Below, piece after piece: positions 34,749 through 44,433 of a stretch of DNA of 64,000 nucleotides (position 1 is its first letter; each line of letters starts with the position of its first letter). Below the pieces are notes generated by a model. It was not told the DNA's origin. It saw only the letters and a list, made by a program, of their open reading frames with translations, and did not search any database. The DNA comes from Endozoicomonas euniceicola (GTDB lineage Bacteria; Pseudomonadota; Gammaproteobacteria; Pseudomonadales; Endozoicomonadaceae): assembly GCF_025562755.1 (NCBI RefSeq), contig NZ_CP103300.1, positions 2,783,501 through 2,847,500 on the forward strand, written 5' to 3'. A program made the position numbers and the translations under genes.

Positions 34749-35427
34749 CCTGCCTGCTTAACAACTTCCCGGAAGGCTGGGTATTCCGAATGATTGTATC
34801 CTTTCGCCCAAAAGTTATCCACACCAGCCCTAGAAGAATGCAGAGCTGATAACTAATTTTTTGTGCTTTTAATTCATATAGTTATCAACAGGAAAAACCT
34901 GCTTTTCATATAAACTATTTTTTATTTCTACCTGTGGATAGACCTGTGCAATAGCAGGGTAAATCCATAGGGATGAGCTGTGTATAACCAGTGGTATAAC
35001 TTAGGCTGTGCATAACTGGCTATTTTATAAACAACCCATCCTCAGGTAACCAACAGCTAAATACCGTGATATCTACAGCTTGGTGCACAGGCCTTAAGCC
35101 TTGATAGCACTGAAGAAATGCCACTTATCCACAAAAAATGGCTTGCCTAATAACAATCATAAAAACAAAACAACATACACAAGAAAAATATATATTTTCT
35201 TAATTTATGATTTGTCCCTGTTTAGTTAATCAGTAAGAAGGGGTGAATAAAATAAGTTCCACGCTGTTTTCTACAGGTCTGTTCCAGGTCAGGGGAAAGT
35301 TAAACCATTAAGAGCAAACAAAGATTTTGTGGGTGTTGATTTTTTTATTATGAGTATCAAAAGCAGCGCTCTATAGACTGGTGCTAATCAACATAAGGGC
35401 AACAACATGGACCTCAACGGCAAACTC
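34749..35427. other. Candidate oriC between dnaA and rpmH
   Basis: This gap holds no gene. Two perfect DnaA boxes (34815-34823 and 35125-35133) and near-matches at 34882 (TTATCAACA), 34933 (CTATCCACA reversed), 34979 (TGTGTATAA) and 35007 (TGTGCATAA) are spread over 320 bp. An A/T-rich stretch follows at about 35145-35215, suitable as an unwinding element. The dnaA-rpmH interval is the origin in Pseudomonas. This is a by-eye call, and a second cluster lies upstream of mnmG. Confidence 0.7.
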
Positions 35428-35441
35428 TTGACAAATGCAAA

Positions 35442-35470
35442 TTGACGCAGATTAGTCAATTCCTTAGAAT
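35442..35470 (+). promoter_or_regulatory. rpmH promoter
   Basis: TTGACG (35442-35447) and TAGAAT (35465-35470) are separated by 17 bp, a good sigma-70 promoter about 90 bp before rpmH. Confidence 0.65.
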
Positions 35471-35561
35471 GCCCGTCTTTTTGTATATCCATAACGGGTG
35501 TGCAGCGTCTTCCTGAGAAGATTGATTAACCAAGAATCGATTAACCAAGAGTAGTGTCATC

Positions 35562-35696
35562 ATGAAAAGAACTTTTCAACCATCTAACCTGAAGCGTGCC
35601 CGTTCCCACGGTTTCCGTGCTCGTATGGCCACCAAGAACGGTCGTGCTGTTATCAACCGTCGTCGAGCCAAAGGCCGTAAGCGTCTGAGCGCCTGA
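35562..35696 (+). CDS. rpmH: 50S ribosomal protein L34
   Basis: The 44-residue product begins MKRTFQPSNLKRARSHGF and ends RRRAKGRKRLSA, an almost textbook L34. It is a small, very basic protein of the large ribosomal subunit. It is followed 21 bp later by rnpA, the conserved order in nearly all bacteria. Confidence 0.99.
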   Translation: MKRTFQPSNLKRARSHGFRARMATKNGRAVINRRRAKGRKRLSA

Positions 35697-35717
35697 TTTA
35701 AGCAGTAAGACTGTCAG

Positions 35718-36089
35718 GTGAGCTTCGCTTTTAGCCGCGATAAGCGGTTGTGCTCAGCAGCTGATTTCAAGCAGGTATTTGACCGTGCTGATATCAAGGT
35801 ATCCAGTCGGCACTTACTGATTTTGGCGAAAGTGAGTGATCACGATCATTCCAGACTGGGTCTGGTGATTGCCAAAAAGAATATCCGTAAGGCCAGCGGT
35901 CGAAATCGTGTCAAACGACATATTCGTGAAACTTTTCGTCTGAAGCAGGGCGAACTGGGTCATTTGGATATCGTAGTACTGGCACGCCGGGGCTTGGATG
36001 AGCTCGAAAACTACGACATTAACAAACTGCTATCCAGACAGTGGCACAAGCTGGCACGTCGTCTGGGTGAGTGGGAAGAGTCCCGATAG
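35718..36089 (+). CDS. rnpA: Ribonuclease P protein component
   Basis: RnpA (123 residues, GTG start) is the protein cofactor of RNase P, which trims tRNA 5' ends. The family start FSRDKRLCSAADFKQVFD and the RNR motif in ASGRNRVKRHIRETFR are clear. It lies between rpmH and yidD as usual, although a 200-bp gap before yidD is longer than typical. Confidence 0.98.
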   Translation: MSFAFSRDKRLCSAADFKQVFDRADIKVSSRHLLILAKVSDHDHSRLGLVIAKKNIRKASGRNRVKRHIRETFRLKQGELGHLDIVVLARRGLDELENYDINKLLSRQWHKLARRLGEWEESR

Positions 36090-36155
36090 CCCGGGCCAGA
36101 CAGCCCAAAGCTGTGGATACAACCACTTAACAATTTGGTGGACGTTGTAGAGCTG

Positions 36156-36199
36156 GGTGACTGGGGAGGTAGACACTGCCTCCAGTCGCTTGCGTCACC
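36156..36199. repeat. Nested inverted repeat in the rnpA-yidD gap
   Basis: Outer arms GGTGAC (36156) and GTCACC (36194) and inner arms GACTGG and CCAGTC, with a further AGG/CCT pair, form an imperfect hairpin. There is no T tract. The function is unknown; it may be an RNA processing site in this highly expressed operon. Confidence 0.45.
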
Positions 36200-36289
36200 A
36201 GGGAAGGCTTTTGCCTTGATTGGTAAGCACAGCTTATGGAACTAAGCCTTACTGTCTCCTGAAGTCCAGGGTAGATTGAGTAAAAAGAC

Positions 36290-36631
36290 ATGCAAAACAG
36301 CGTGATACACACGATCAAAGATCTGCCGAGACTACTCGCCAAAGGTTTGATCCGGGTCTATCGCTATTGTATAAGCCCTCTTATGGCAGGGCGTTGTCGA
36401 TTTTATCCAACCTGTTCCGCTTATGCTCAGGAAGCACTCGACAGCCATGGTTTTCTGAAAGGCAGCAAACTCACTATTTTAAGACTGCTGCGTTGCCATC
36501 CCTGGCATCCGGGAGGCTTCGATCCGGTGCCGGAACCCTCAGACAGGCTCAATCGGACAGAATCAGACAATCATTCCCATCAACCAGAATCTGTGGCTCG
36601 GACATCATGGATCTGCAAAGAACACTCCTGA
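36290..36631 (+). CDS. yidD: Membrane protein insertion efficiency factor YidD
   Basis: YidD (113 residues) is a small basic protein at the inner face of the inner membrane that assists YidC. The signature RVYRYCISPLMAGRCRFYPTCS, then YAQEALDSHG and LRLLRCHPWHPGGFDPVP, is complete. The last ~30 residues are a variable polar tail. It overlaps the start of yidC by 25 bases, so the two are coupled. Confidence 0.95.
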   Translation: MQNSVIHTIKDLPRLLAKGLIRVYRYCISPLMAGRCRFYPTCSAYAQEALDSHGFLKGSKLTILRLLRCHPWHPGGFDPVPEPSDRLNRTESDNHSHQPESVARTSWICKEHS

Positions 36632-38292
36632 TAGGCGCCGTAGCTGTTGTTGGTGTAGTGACACTCCAGCAATGGAACGAAGATTACAATCAACCAGCCC
36701 GACCAACCGGGGAAGAAGCAATAACAAGCATGTCTAATATCTCTATCGCACAAAGCGGTTCAGATATGCCGACACTTTCCTCCGACAGCGCAGGTACGGT
36801 TACCTTTGACGGTAATGCATCGCCATCCGCTCAACTTGTCAGCGTAAAGACAAATACCCTCAATGTTCAGATTGATCCCGCCGGTGGCGATATTATCGGT
36901 CTGAGCCTGCCCCAATACCCTGCCTGGCTACCGGAAGAAGGTGAGGACGTTCCTCCCTTCGAACTACTGGTACAGAAATCAAACTGTGTCAGCGGCAGCG
37001 TGACCTGTGAATACACTGCGCAGAGCGCACTGGTACGAGCGGATGGTCCACAGGCTAACAACCAGCGCCCACTGTACAACGTCAAGCAGAACAGCTTTAC
37101 CCTGGATGATGGCAAGGACACCGTCGTTGTTGACCTGACCCGTTCCACTGACGAGCTGAACCTGACCAAGCGTTATACTTTTGTTCGTGGCTCTTACGAC
37201 ATCCGCATGGATTATGTCATTGAGAACAAGGGTGACACCGTTTGGCAGGATCGCTTTTATGCACAGCTGAAGCGCGATGGCTCTGAAGACCCCAGCACCG
37301 CCAACTCCAGTGCGCCGATGAACACCTATCAAGGTGCCGCTGTGCGCTCTGTGGATCAGCCTTACGTTAAACTGCCCTTCAAGGACTTTGCCAAGTCCCG
37401 CTTTGAGCAGAATGTTGAAGGCGGCTACGCGGCTATGTTGCAGTTGTACTTCCTCACGGCGTGGGTGCCGGATCAGGGACAACGTCATACCTACTACACC
37501 AACCTGTCCCATGATCAGCAGTACCACTTTGTCGGCTTTATCGATAACGTCGCTGTTCAGCCGGGCCAGACCGTTACCGTAGGTGCTGACCTTTACGCCG
37601 GCCCTAAAGATCAGGATCGTCTGGAACAGCTGGCCGATGGACTCCAGCTGACCAAAGACTTTGGCTGGTTATGGTTCCTGGCTCAGCCTCTGTTTACCCT
37701 GCTGAAGTTTATTCAGTCCATGGTAGGTAACTGGGGCTGGTCCATTATCCTGCTGACGGTGTGTGTGAAAGCGATCTTCTACCCGCTGAACGCTACCAGC
37801 TTCCGCTCCATGGCTAAAATGCGCAAGCTGGGGCCAAAGATGCAGGATCTGAAAGAAAAGTATGGCGACGACCGTCAGAAGCTCTCTCAGGCGATGATGG
37901 AGCTGTACAAGAAGGAGAAGGTCAACCCAATGGGTGGCTGTCTGCCAATTCTTGTTCAGATGCCTGTCTTTATCGCCCTGTACTGGGTACTGCAGGAGTC
38001 CGTTGAACTGCGTCAGGCACCATGGCTGGGCTGGATTCATGACCTGTCGCAGATGGATCCGTACTTCATCCTACCGCTGATCATGGGTGGTTCCATGTTC
38101 GCTCAGCAACTGCTGAACCCGACTCCCCCGGATCCTACGCAGGCGAAGGTGATGAAGATGATGCCGGTTATCTTCACGGTGTTCTTCCTGTGGTTCCCGG
38201 CTGGTCTGGTACTGTACTGGATAACCAACAATACACTGTCGATTATTCAACAGTTCATCATTACCAGGAAGATTGAGAAAGAAAGTACTTAA
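36607..38292 (+). CDS. yidC: Membrane protein insertase YidC
   Basis: YidC (561 residues from the ATG at 36607) inserts proteins into the inner membrane with or without SecYEG. The open frame extends upstream to 36367, but MDLQRTLLIGAVAVVGVV is the typical first transmembrane helix. A large periplasmic domain (about 60-340) follows. The conserved insertase core then runs from about 350, with SIILLTVCVKAIFYPL, YKKEKVNPMGGCLPILVQMPVFIALYW and the later helices ending at IIQQFIITRKI. A terminator follows. Confidence 0.98.
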   Translation: MDLQRTLLIGAVAVVGVVTLQQWNEDYNQPARPTGEEAITSMSNISIAQSGSDMPTLSSDSAGTVTFDGNASPSAQLVSVKTNTLNVQIDPAGGDIIGLSLPQYPAWLPEEGEDVPPFELLVQKSNCVSGSVTCEYTAQSALVRADGPQANNQRPLYNVKQNSFTLDDGKDTVVVDLTRSTDELNLTKRYTFVRGSYDIRMDYVIENKGDTVWQDRFYAQLKRDGSEDPSTANSSAPMNTYQGAAVRSVDQPYVKLPFKDFAKSRFEQNVEGGYAAMLQLYFLTAWVPDQGQRHTYYTNLSHDQQYHFVGFIDNVAVQPGQTVTVGADLYAGPKDQDRLEQLADGLQLTKDFGWLWFLAQPLFTLLKFIQSMVGNWGWSIILLTVCVKAIFYPLNATSFRSMAKMRKLGPKMQDLKEKYGDDRQKLSQAMMELYKKEKVNPMGGCLPILVQMPVFIALYWVLQESVELRQAPWLGWIHDLSQMDPYFILPLIMGGSMFAQQLLNPTPPDPTQAKVMKMMPVIFTVFFLWFPAGLVLYWITNNTLSIIQQFIITRKIEKEST

Positions 38293-38312
38293 CGTTCTTT
38301 TGCCAATGCTTC

Positions 38313-38353
38313 AAAAAAACGACCCGGCGGCTTTGCTTCCGGGTCGTTTTTTT
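38313..38353 (+). terminator. Intrinsic terminator after yidC
   Basis: AAACGACCCGG pairs with CCGGGTCGTTT around an 11-base loop, followed by a long T tract. It lies 20 bp after the yidC stop and separates it from mnmE. Confidence 0.92.
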
Positions 38354-38409
38354 TATTCGTTACAGCCGCTAAACTACGCTTCATTTTCTATCTACGACGT
38401 AACCGATAC

Positions 38410-39786
38410 ATGTCCGATCTCAGTTCTATCCACAACGACACCATTGCTGCACAGGCTACCGCACCCGGACGCGGTGGGGTGGGCATAATCAGGGTTTCCG
38501 GGCCTGATGCCCTGAAAGTGGCACGAGCGGTGCTGAAGATCGAGCCTAAGCCCCGTAATGCCCATTACGGTCCGTTCCATGATGAGAATGACGAAGCGCT
38601 GGACCAGGGGATTGCGCTGTTTTTCCCGAACCCTAACTCCTTTACCGGTGAAGATGTTCTGGAACTTCAGGGGCATGGCGGGCCCGTTATTCTGGACCTG
38701 CTGTTACGCCGGATTCTTGCCCTGGGTGTCCGGCAGGCCAACCCGGGCGAGTTCTCGGAACGGGCCTTCCTGAACGACAAGATGGATCTTGCCCAGGCTG
38801 AGGCCATTGCCGACCTGATTGATTCAAGCTCAGAACAGGCAGCCCGTTCTGCCCTGCGTTCCATGCAGGGGGCATTTTCCAAACGGGTTAACACTCTGGT
38901 TGAGTCGTTGATTCAGCTGCGGATTTATGTGGAAGCGGCCATCGACTTTCCGGAAGAGGAGATTGACTTTCTGGCCGATGGCAAAGTCAGCAATGACCTG
39001 AGCCTTGTCATCGGTGACCTGGCTGAGGTGATTCGAGAGGCGGGGCAGGGCGCTATCCAGCGGGAAGGCATGACCGTTGTGATTGCCGGTCGTCCTAATG
39101 CCGGTAAATCCAGTCTGCTGAATGCCATGGCCGGACGTGAAACGGCCATTGTTACTGATATTGCCGGAACTACGCGCGATGTATTACGCGAACATATTCA
39201 CATCGATGGCATGCCGCTACATGTTATTGATACGGCCGGTCTGCGGGAAACAGACGACAAAGTTGAACAGATTGGCGTGGAGCGTGCGTTCCGGGAGATT
39301 GAAGACGCTGACCGTGTATTGCTGATGGTCGATGGCACCGGGACTGATGCCATGAATCCTCACGATATCTGGCCGGAGTTTGTTGATCGTCTGCCCTCGA
39401 AGGATAAGTTAACCGTTGTACGTAACAAAATAGACCTGACCGGCGAGCAGGCGGGCATAGAAGACGCTGACGGCGTTCCTGTGGTCAGGGTGTGTGCCAT
39501 GAGCGAACATGGACTGGATGCGCTCAGAGAACATTTAAAAGCCTGTATGGGCTATGAAGGGGCTATGGAAGGTGGTTTCTCTGCCCGTCGTCGTCATCTG
39601 GACGCTCTGCGTCGAGCCGGTGAATTCCTGGACAATGGTCGTTTACAACTGGAGTATATGGGCGCAGGCGAGCTTCTGGCTGAAGATCTGCGTCACGCCC
39701 AGAAAGCGTTAGGGGAAATTACCGGGCAGTTCAGCAGTGATGATTTGCTGGGTAGAATTTTCTCGTCGTTCTGTATTGGCAAGTAA
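38410..39786 (+). CDS. mnmE: tRNA modification GTPase MnmE
   Basis: MnmE (458 residues) works with MnmG to add the cmnm5 group at U34 of several tRNAs. It has an N-terminal folate-binding domain (APGRGGVGIIRVSGPDA), a helical domain, and an inserted G domain with G1 GRPNAGKSSLLNA, G2 DIAGTTRD, G3 DTAGLRETDD and G4 NKID. The last four residues CIGK include the catalytic Cys. Its partner mnmG is 1.7 kb downstream. Confidence 0.98.
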   Translation: MSDLSSIHNDTIAAQATAPGRGGVGIIRVSGPDALKVARAVLKIEPKPRNAHYGPFHDENDEALDQGIALFFPNPNSFTGEDVLELQGHGGPVILDLLLRRILALGVRQANPGEFSERAFLNDKMDLAQAEAIADLIDSSSEQAARSALRSMQGAFSKRVNTLVESLIQLRIYVEAAIDFPEEEIDFLADGKVSNDLSLVIGDLAEVIREAGQGAIQREGMTVVIAGRPNAGKSSLLNAMAGRETAIVTDIAGTTRDVLREHIHIDGMPLHVIDTAGLRETDDKVEQIGVERAFREIEDADRVLLMVDGTGTDAMNPHDIWPEFVDRLPSKDKLTVVRNKIDLTGEQAGIEDADGVPVVRVCAMSEHGLDALREHLKACMGYEGAMEGGFSARRRHLDALRRAGEFLDNGRLQLEYMGAGELLAEDLRHAQKALGEITGQFSSDDLLGRIFSSFCIGK

Positions 39787-39803
39787 GTGATTGACGCGGT
39801 GCA

Positions 39804-40442
39804 TCAAAGATTAAGGTGCATCGCGCCATAGAGGCCCAGAATAATCATCTGTACTCCCATAACAGCCAGTATCAGTCCCATCATACGACTGATGACTTTA
39901 ATGGCGCTCTCCCCAATAAACTTTAGAAAACGCTCGCCAGAGAGAAAGAAAAAGTAAGTGATGATACTCAGCAGGGCCAGTGCAACCATACTGATAATAA
40001 CTTCCGTTAACCCCTTGTCACCTACAAAATTCATGGCTGAAGCAATGATGCCCGGACCGCCCAGAATAGGCGTTGCCAGCGGGCTGATGGCAATACTTAA
40101 TTTGGCATCAAGGCTTTTCTCATTATCTTCCTGACTGGGGGTATGCACTTCTGAGGTGCGACCGGTGAGCATTTCCTTGCCGATCAGAAACACCAGGATG
40201 CCGCCGGTGATTCGAAAAGCCGGAATCGTTATCCCGAACATCTGAAAGATCACTTTTCCCAGCAGGCAGAAGGTTGCCACAATAAGAAAAGCAATGAGGT
40301 TCGAGCGAAAAGCGATGGAGCGTTTTTCATTGGGTCGCAAGCCATCGGTCAGGCTGATAAAAATCGGTGTATTGGCAATGGGGTTCATCATTGCAAAAAA
40401 GCCAACGAACACTGTGAACCCAAACGAGATATGATCTGCCAT
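39804..40442 (-). CDS. MarC-family integral membrane protein
   Basis: The 212-residue protein has about six hydrophobic helices and the MarC/UPF0056 pattern. The N-terminus FTVFVGFFAMMNPIANTPIF, the central ITGGILVFLIGKEML and the conserved ISPLATPILGGPGIIASAM are clear. Family members resemble small transporters, but their substrates are not established and the older link with antibiotic resistance was not borne out. It is convergent with mnmE and faces the candidate origin region. Confidence 0.9.
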   Translation of the reverse strand: MADHISFGFTVFVGFFAMMNPIANTPIFISLTDGLRPNEKRSIAFRSNLIAFLIVATFCLLGKVIFQMFGITIPAFRITGGILVFLIGKEMLTGRTSEVHTPSQEDNEKSLDAKLSIAISPLATPILGGPGIIASAMNFVGDKGLTEVIISMVALALLSIITYFFFLSGERFLKFIGESAIKVISRMMGLILAVMGVQMIILGLYGAMHLNL

Positions 40443-41480
40443 AGTCTTTAAAAAAAAGTATTAACAAAAGAAATTCGTTAGCCAAGTTTAACGGGCTTTA
40501 CGCATTTTGCTGGCAGATCAATAAAGTAAATGGGTATCCAATGAACAGCCCTGCTGGTTAAACAGCACCAGTCAGTGGTCAGTGGTCTTTTACATTACAT
40601 GGATATATAAGACACTTTTCCACAGTTAGAGTTTGAGGTCGAATAAATAACTCAACTGCTGTTTTATGCTGTGTACAAAATCGTGTATAAGACCCTGCAA
40701 ACCCTATAGGAGTAGTCATTTGATGATTGTTAATAACTTTTCACTGCTATAAGTTACCCGTTCCCAAAAACTTGGCAATGGCAATAAAATAAAGCGACAG
40801 GAAGGCTGGTTGTACACAGAACTGGTCAGTTTCATCGTTGTTATTTTTCCAATTATTGTAAATCTGAATAATTCGCTTATAACTTTTTTGATGTGGATAA
40901 TGATGTGGATAAAAAGTGCTGTTTACGACAGGAAAATCACAGGTTAATAGCAGGAAGCTAACAAGAGACTGACAGGGTTATTCAATTTGTAATCCACTGA
41001 AAATAAAGGCTTTAAGTGAGTTATCCACAGAAAGTACTCACACTATTTATATTTAACAGCAACATCCGAATTTTGACCATCATCTTAACCGCCGACATAT
41101 CCCATGAACTCAGAGAACTCTCTTTTGCCGAACTCTTTGACTATTTTATTGTTGAGTGCGAAGAGGATGAGGGCATGTTTTCAGCCATTAAAGTATCCTG
41201 ACTATCCAGACCAGCTACGATGACCAATTACGTGCGGCACTTGTATAGCTGGATAGCCATCGCGGATTTCTTCGGGCTTTACGACTGAAAGAGACAAGGG
41301 CTTGTGAGTAAGCTCTTACCAGTCATCTCTTTTTGCTTTTTATTGAAAGATTTATTGAAAGAGATGTACTGCTTTTCCTTTCCAACGTAAACCGTGGCCA
41401 GAGGCATGTTGTTGGAAAGTGGCTGATGTATACTTAGCCGTTTTTCCAGTTTTCAGACTAATGAAGCAGGTGACCTGACC
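40443..41480. other. 1-kb gene-free A/T-rich region, second oriC candidate
   Basis: I find no convincing gene here. Three perfect DnaA boxes are present: two direct repeats on the minus strand at 40892-40900 and 40904-40912 (12 bp apart) and one on the plus strand at 41021-41029. Weaker ones (TTTTCCACA near 40615 and TGTGTACAA-type sites) also occur. The region upstream of mnmG (gidA) is the E. coli origin site. Long A/T-rich runs at 40840-40890 would suit strand opening. A 61-codon frame starting at 41016 has no family features and is not called. Confidence 0.6.
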
Positions 41481-43361
41481 TTGGCAGTGGATTTTCCAAC
41501 TCGGTTTGATGTGATTGTGATTGGTGGCGGCCATGCCGGTACCGAAGCAGCGCTCGCTTCAGCACGTATGGGCGTAAAAACCCTGTTGCTGACCCACAAC
41601 ATCGATACTCTGGGCATGATGTCCTGTAACCCCGCGATTGGTGGCATTGGCAAAAGCCACCTGGTGAAGGAGGTGGATGCTCTGGGCGGTGCCATGGCGC
41701 AGGCGACCGATCTGGGTGGTATCCAGTTCAGGGTTCTGAATGCCCGCAAGGGACCAGCGGTACGGGCAACCCGTGCCCAGGCGGATCGCGCCCTTTACCG
41801 GCAGGCTATTCGTACCATTCTGGAGAATCAGGAAAACCTGTGGATATTTCAGCAGCAGGCTGACGACCTGGTGATGAATCAGGATAAGGTGGCGGGCGTT
41901 GTGACCAATATGGGGGTACGCTTCCTGGCTGATAATGTGGTTCTGACGGCTGGTACTTTCCTTGGGGGACGCATCCATATTGGCCTGGAAAACCACAGCG
42001 GTGGCCGTGCGGGCGATCCTCCTTCTATCGCTCTTGCGAATCGTCTGCGTGAGCTGAACCTGCGGGTTGAACGTCTGAAAACCGGCACTCCGGCTCGTAT
42101 TGATGCCCGCAGTGTGGACTTTTCAGTGATGCAGGAACAGCCGGGTGATACGCCAACGCCAGTCATGTCTTATATGGGCTCTGTGGAACAACATCCACAG
42201 CAGGTGTCCTGTTTTATTACCCATACCAATGAACGTACTCACGACCTGATTCGTGGTGGTCTGGATCGGTCGCCCATGTTTACCGGGGTGATCGAAGGGG
42301 TGGGGCCTCGCTACTGTCCTTCTATTGAGGACAAGATTACCCGCTTTGCTGACAAGAACTCCCACCAGGTCTTTCTGGAGCCGGAAGGGTTATCCACAAA
42401 TGAGCTATATCCAAACGGGATATCCACAAGCTTGCCATTTGATGTTCAGGTAGAATTTATTCGTTCCATCCGTGGTCTGGAGAATGCGCACATTACCCGT
42501 CCGGGCTATGCCATTGAATACGATTACTTTGATCCCCGTGACCTGAAGTACTCTCTGGAAACCAAAGCCATTGACGGTCTGTTCTTTGCGGGCCAGATCA
42601 ATGGTACGACGGGTTACGAAGAAGCTGCAGCACAGGGCTTGCTGGCGGGAATGAACGCTGCTCTGCGCGCCAGAGATAAAGAAAGCTGGTGTCCTCGCCG
42701 CGATGAAGCTTACATCGGTGTACTGGTCGATGACCTGATTACCAACGGTACCAGCGAACCATACCGCATGTTTACCAGTCGGGCGGAATACCGTTTGATC
42801 CTGCGTGAAGATAACGCCGACCTGCGTCTGACAGAAAAAGGTCGTGGGCTGGGTCTTGTGGGTGACCACCGCTGGGCTTCCTTTGTGGATAAAAAAGAGC
42901 GCATGGAGAAGGAAAGTGAGCGTCTGCGCACCACTTATATACAACCGCAGAGCGAAGCTTCAGCAAAGATTGAAGGCAAGCTGTCTAACCCTCTGACCCG
43001 GGAATACAACCTGCAGGAGCTGCTGCGCCGCCCTGAACTGACCTATGATGATGTCGCCGACCTGTCGGGTGAGTCAGAAAGTAATCCACAGGTAAGAGAA
43101 CAGGTTGAGATTGCTACCAAGTACGAAGGTTATATCAATCGCCAGACGGAAGAGATTGAACGTCTGCGTCGTTATGAGAATACTGCGATCCCTGCTGGTC
43201 TGGATTACGATGGCATTGAGGGACTTTCCAATGAAATTAAGCAGAAACTGAAAGAGAATCAGCCTGAAACCCTTGGCCGGGCTTCCCGAATTCAGGGTAT
43301 GACACCAGCGGCTGTATCACTGCTTCTTATTCATCTGAAAAAACGTTCGATCGTTGCCTGA
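41481..43361 (+). CDS. mnmG: tRNA cmnm5U34 synthesis enzyme MnmG (GidA)
   Basis: MnmG (626 residues) is the FAD-dependent partner of MnmE. The FAD loop VIVIGGGHAGTEAALASARMG is at the start, then NPAIGGIGKSHLVKEVDALGG, RGPAVRATRAQ-like KGPAVRATRAQADR, TGTFLGG and GYAIEYDYFDPRDL. The start is either TTG 41481, which has AGGTGA seven bases upstream, or GTG 41487, which gives the Pseudomonas-like MDFPTRFDV. Two DnaA-box sequences lie in the coding region near 42390 and 42421. rsmG, usually next, is 3.6 kb away. Confidence 0.97.
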   Translation: MAVDFPTRFDVIVIGGGHAGTEAALASARMGVKTLLLTHNIDTLGMMSCNPAIGGIGKSHLVKEVDALGGAMAQATDLGGIQFRVLNARKGPAVRATRAQADRALYRQAIRTILENQENLWIFQQQADDLVMNQDKVAGVVTNMGVRFLADNVVLTAGTFLGGRIHIGLENHSGGRAGDPPSIALANRLRELNLRVERLKTGTPARIDARSVDFSVMQEQPGDTPTPVMSYMGSVEQHPQQVSCFITHTNERTHDLIRGGLDRSPMFTGVIEGVGPRYCPSIEDKITRFADKNSHQVFLEPEGLSTNELYPNGISTSLPFDVQVEFIRSIRGLENAHITRPGYAIEYDYFDPRDLKYSLETKAIDGLFFAGQINGTTGYEEAAAQGLLAGMNAALRARDKESWCPRRDEAYIGVLVDDLITNGTSEPYRMFTSRAEYRLILREDNADLRLTEKGRGLGLVGDHRWASFVDKKERMEKESERLRTTYIQPQSEASAKIEGKLSNPLTREYNLQELLRRPELTYDDVADLSGESESNPQVREQVEIATKYEGYINRQTEEIERLRRYENTAIPAGLDYDGIEGLSNEIKQKLKENQPETLGRASRIQGMTPAAVSLLLIHLKKRSIVA

Positions 43362-43414
43362 AAAGCAGGTTGAGTGATAAACGGGTAACGACTGAAAGGT
43401 CGTGAAAATAGCTT

Positions 43415-43450
43415 AAACCCTTGTTAGCATTGGCTTTCAAGGGTTTTTTA
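43415..43450 (+). terminator. Intrinsic terminator after mnmG
   Basis: AAACCCTTG pairs with CAAGGGTTT, followed by TTTTA, about 55 bp past the mnmG stop. Confidence 0.85.
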
Positions 43451-43569
43451 TTGATAAAAATAAAAGTTAGTTACCCATTTTAATTAAACTAGAATAGTGT
43501 TTTTATGTACTAAAGCTAATTTCAAGAATTCTTCTGTTTTCTTTATCTGGTATTTAACGGGTAATAAAT

Positions 43570-44433
43570 ATGATTGAACAAATTGAACAAGAGGTTGAAA
43601 AGCACTACGGCGACCCCTCCGTTGATCTTGAAGAAAAAATTATTCAGGCACTACGGAAAGAGGGTAAAGATATCAATAACCTGGTGTGGACTGATCTGAA
43701 CGGACTGGATGAATTTCATTTGCGTAAGCGGGAAGCCACCGTGGAAATGGCTTCGCTTCTGAATTTACAGCCTGAGACCAGGGTTCTTGATGCGGGTTCA
43801 GGTCTGGGCGGTCCATCAAGATACCTGACCTCGGAATACGGTTGTCATATTGATGGTATTGATTTGTCAGGTGTGTTTTGTGATGTTGCCAGATCGTTTG
43901 CCAGACGCTTCGGCTTTGAGGATCGGCTCCGTTATCAACAGGGCAGTGCTCTTGACCTTCCTTTTGCAGACGACAGTTTTGATGTGACATGGACTCAGCA
44001 CGTTTCAATGAACATTGAAAATAAAACGGGCTTCTTCAATGAGCTGGCGCGAGTACTGAAGCCGGATGGAATGCTGGCCTGTTACGACATTATTGCCGGT
44101 TCCGGTGAACCCATCGACTTTCCTGTTCCCTGGGCGAAGACGCAAAAAATCAGCTTCCTTGCCAGTGCCGAAGAACAGAAGCAAGCGATTACTCACGCTG
44201 GATTAGAGATTCTATCATGGGATGACAAAAGTCAGGAAGCACTGGCGTGGCTGGAAACCGCTCAGGAAAAGTTCAGGGCTGGAGACGCGCGCCCACTGGG
44301 CAGTAAGCTTTTTCTGGGGGAAATGTTCAGTGAAGTGATGTCAAACCAGGTGAGAAACTTTCAGTCGGGTCGCACAAGGGTGGTTCAGATTATTGGCAGA
44401 AAAACAGTCAAGCCTGACCTGGTAATTGATTAA
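43570..44433 (+). CDS. Class I SAM-dependent methyltransferase
   Basis: The 287-residue protein has a Rossmann methyltransferase core. VLDAGSGLGGPSRYLTSEYG (from about residue 75) is motif I, HIDGIDLSG motif II, and LDLPFADDSFDVTWTQHVSMNIE motif IV region. LARVLKPDGMLACYDII is the post-motif strand. The arrangement resembles UbiE/Coq5-like and sarcosine/dimethylglycine N-methyltransferases, whose VSMNI motif it shares. The substrate cannot be fixed from sequence. It overlaps the convergent lipase-like gene by four bases and interrupts the usual mnmG-rsmG order. Confidence 0.82.
   Translation: MIEQIEQEVEKHYGDPSVDLEEKIIQALRKEGKDINNLVWTDLNGLDEFHLRKREATVEMASLLNLQPETRVLDAGSGLGGPSRYLTSEYGCHIDGIDLSGVFCDVARSFARRFGFEDRLRYQQGSALDLPFADDSFDVTWTQHVSMNIENKTGFFNELARVLKPDGMLACYDIIAGSGEPIDFPVPWAKTQKISFLASAEEQKQAITHAGLEILSWDDKSQEALAWLETAQEKFRAGDARPLGSKLFLGEMFSEVMSNQVRNFQSGRTRVVQIIGRKTVKPDLVID

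Noticed and set aside
36367..36606. Upstream extension of the yidC frame
   Set aside because: It is the shadow of yidD in another frame; the normal YidC N-terminal helix starts at 36607.
39794..39827. Imperfect hairpin at the mnmE-marC junction (GCGGTGCATC with GGTGCATCGC)
   Set aside because: It needs several G-U pairs and has no T tract on either side, so I did not call a terminator.
41016..41201. 61-codon ORF in the mnmG upstream region
   Set aside because: No family features; it overlaps a perfect DnaA box and lies in A/T-rich origin-like DNA.
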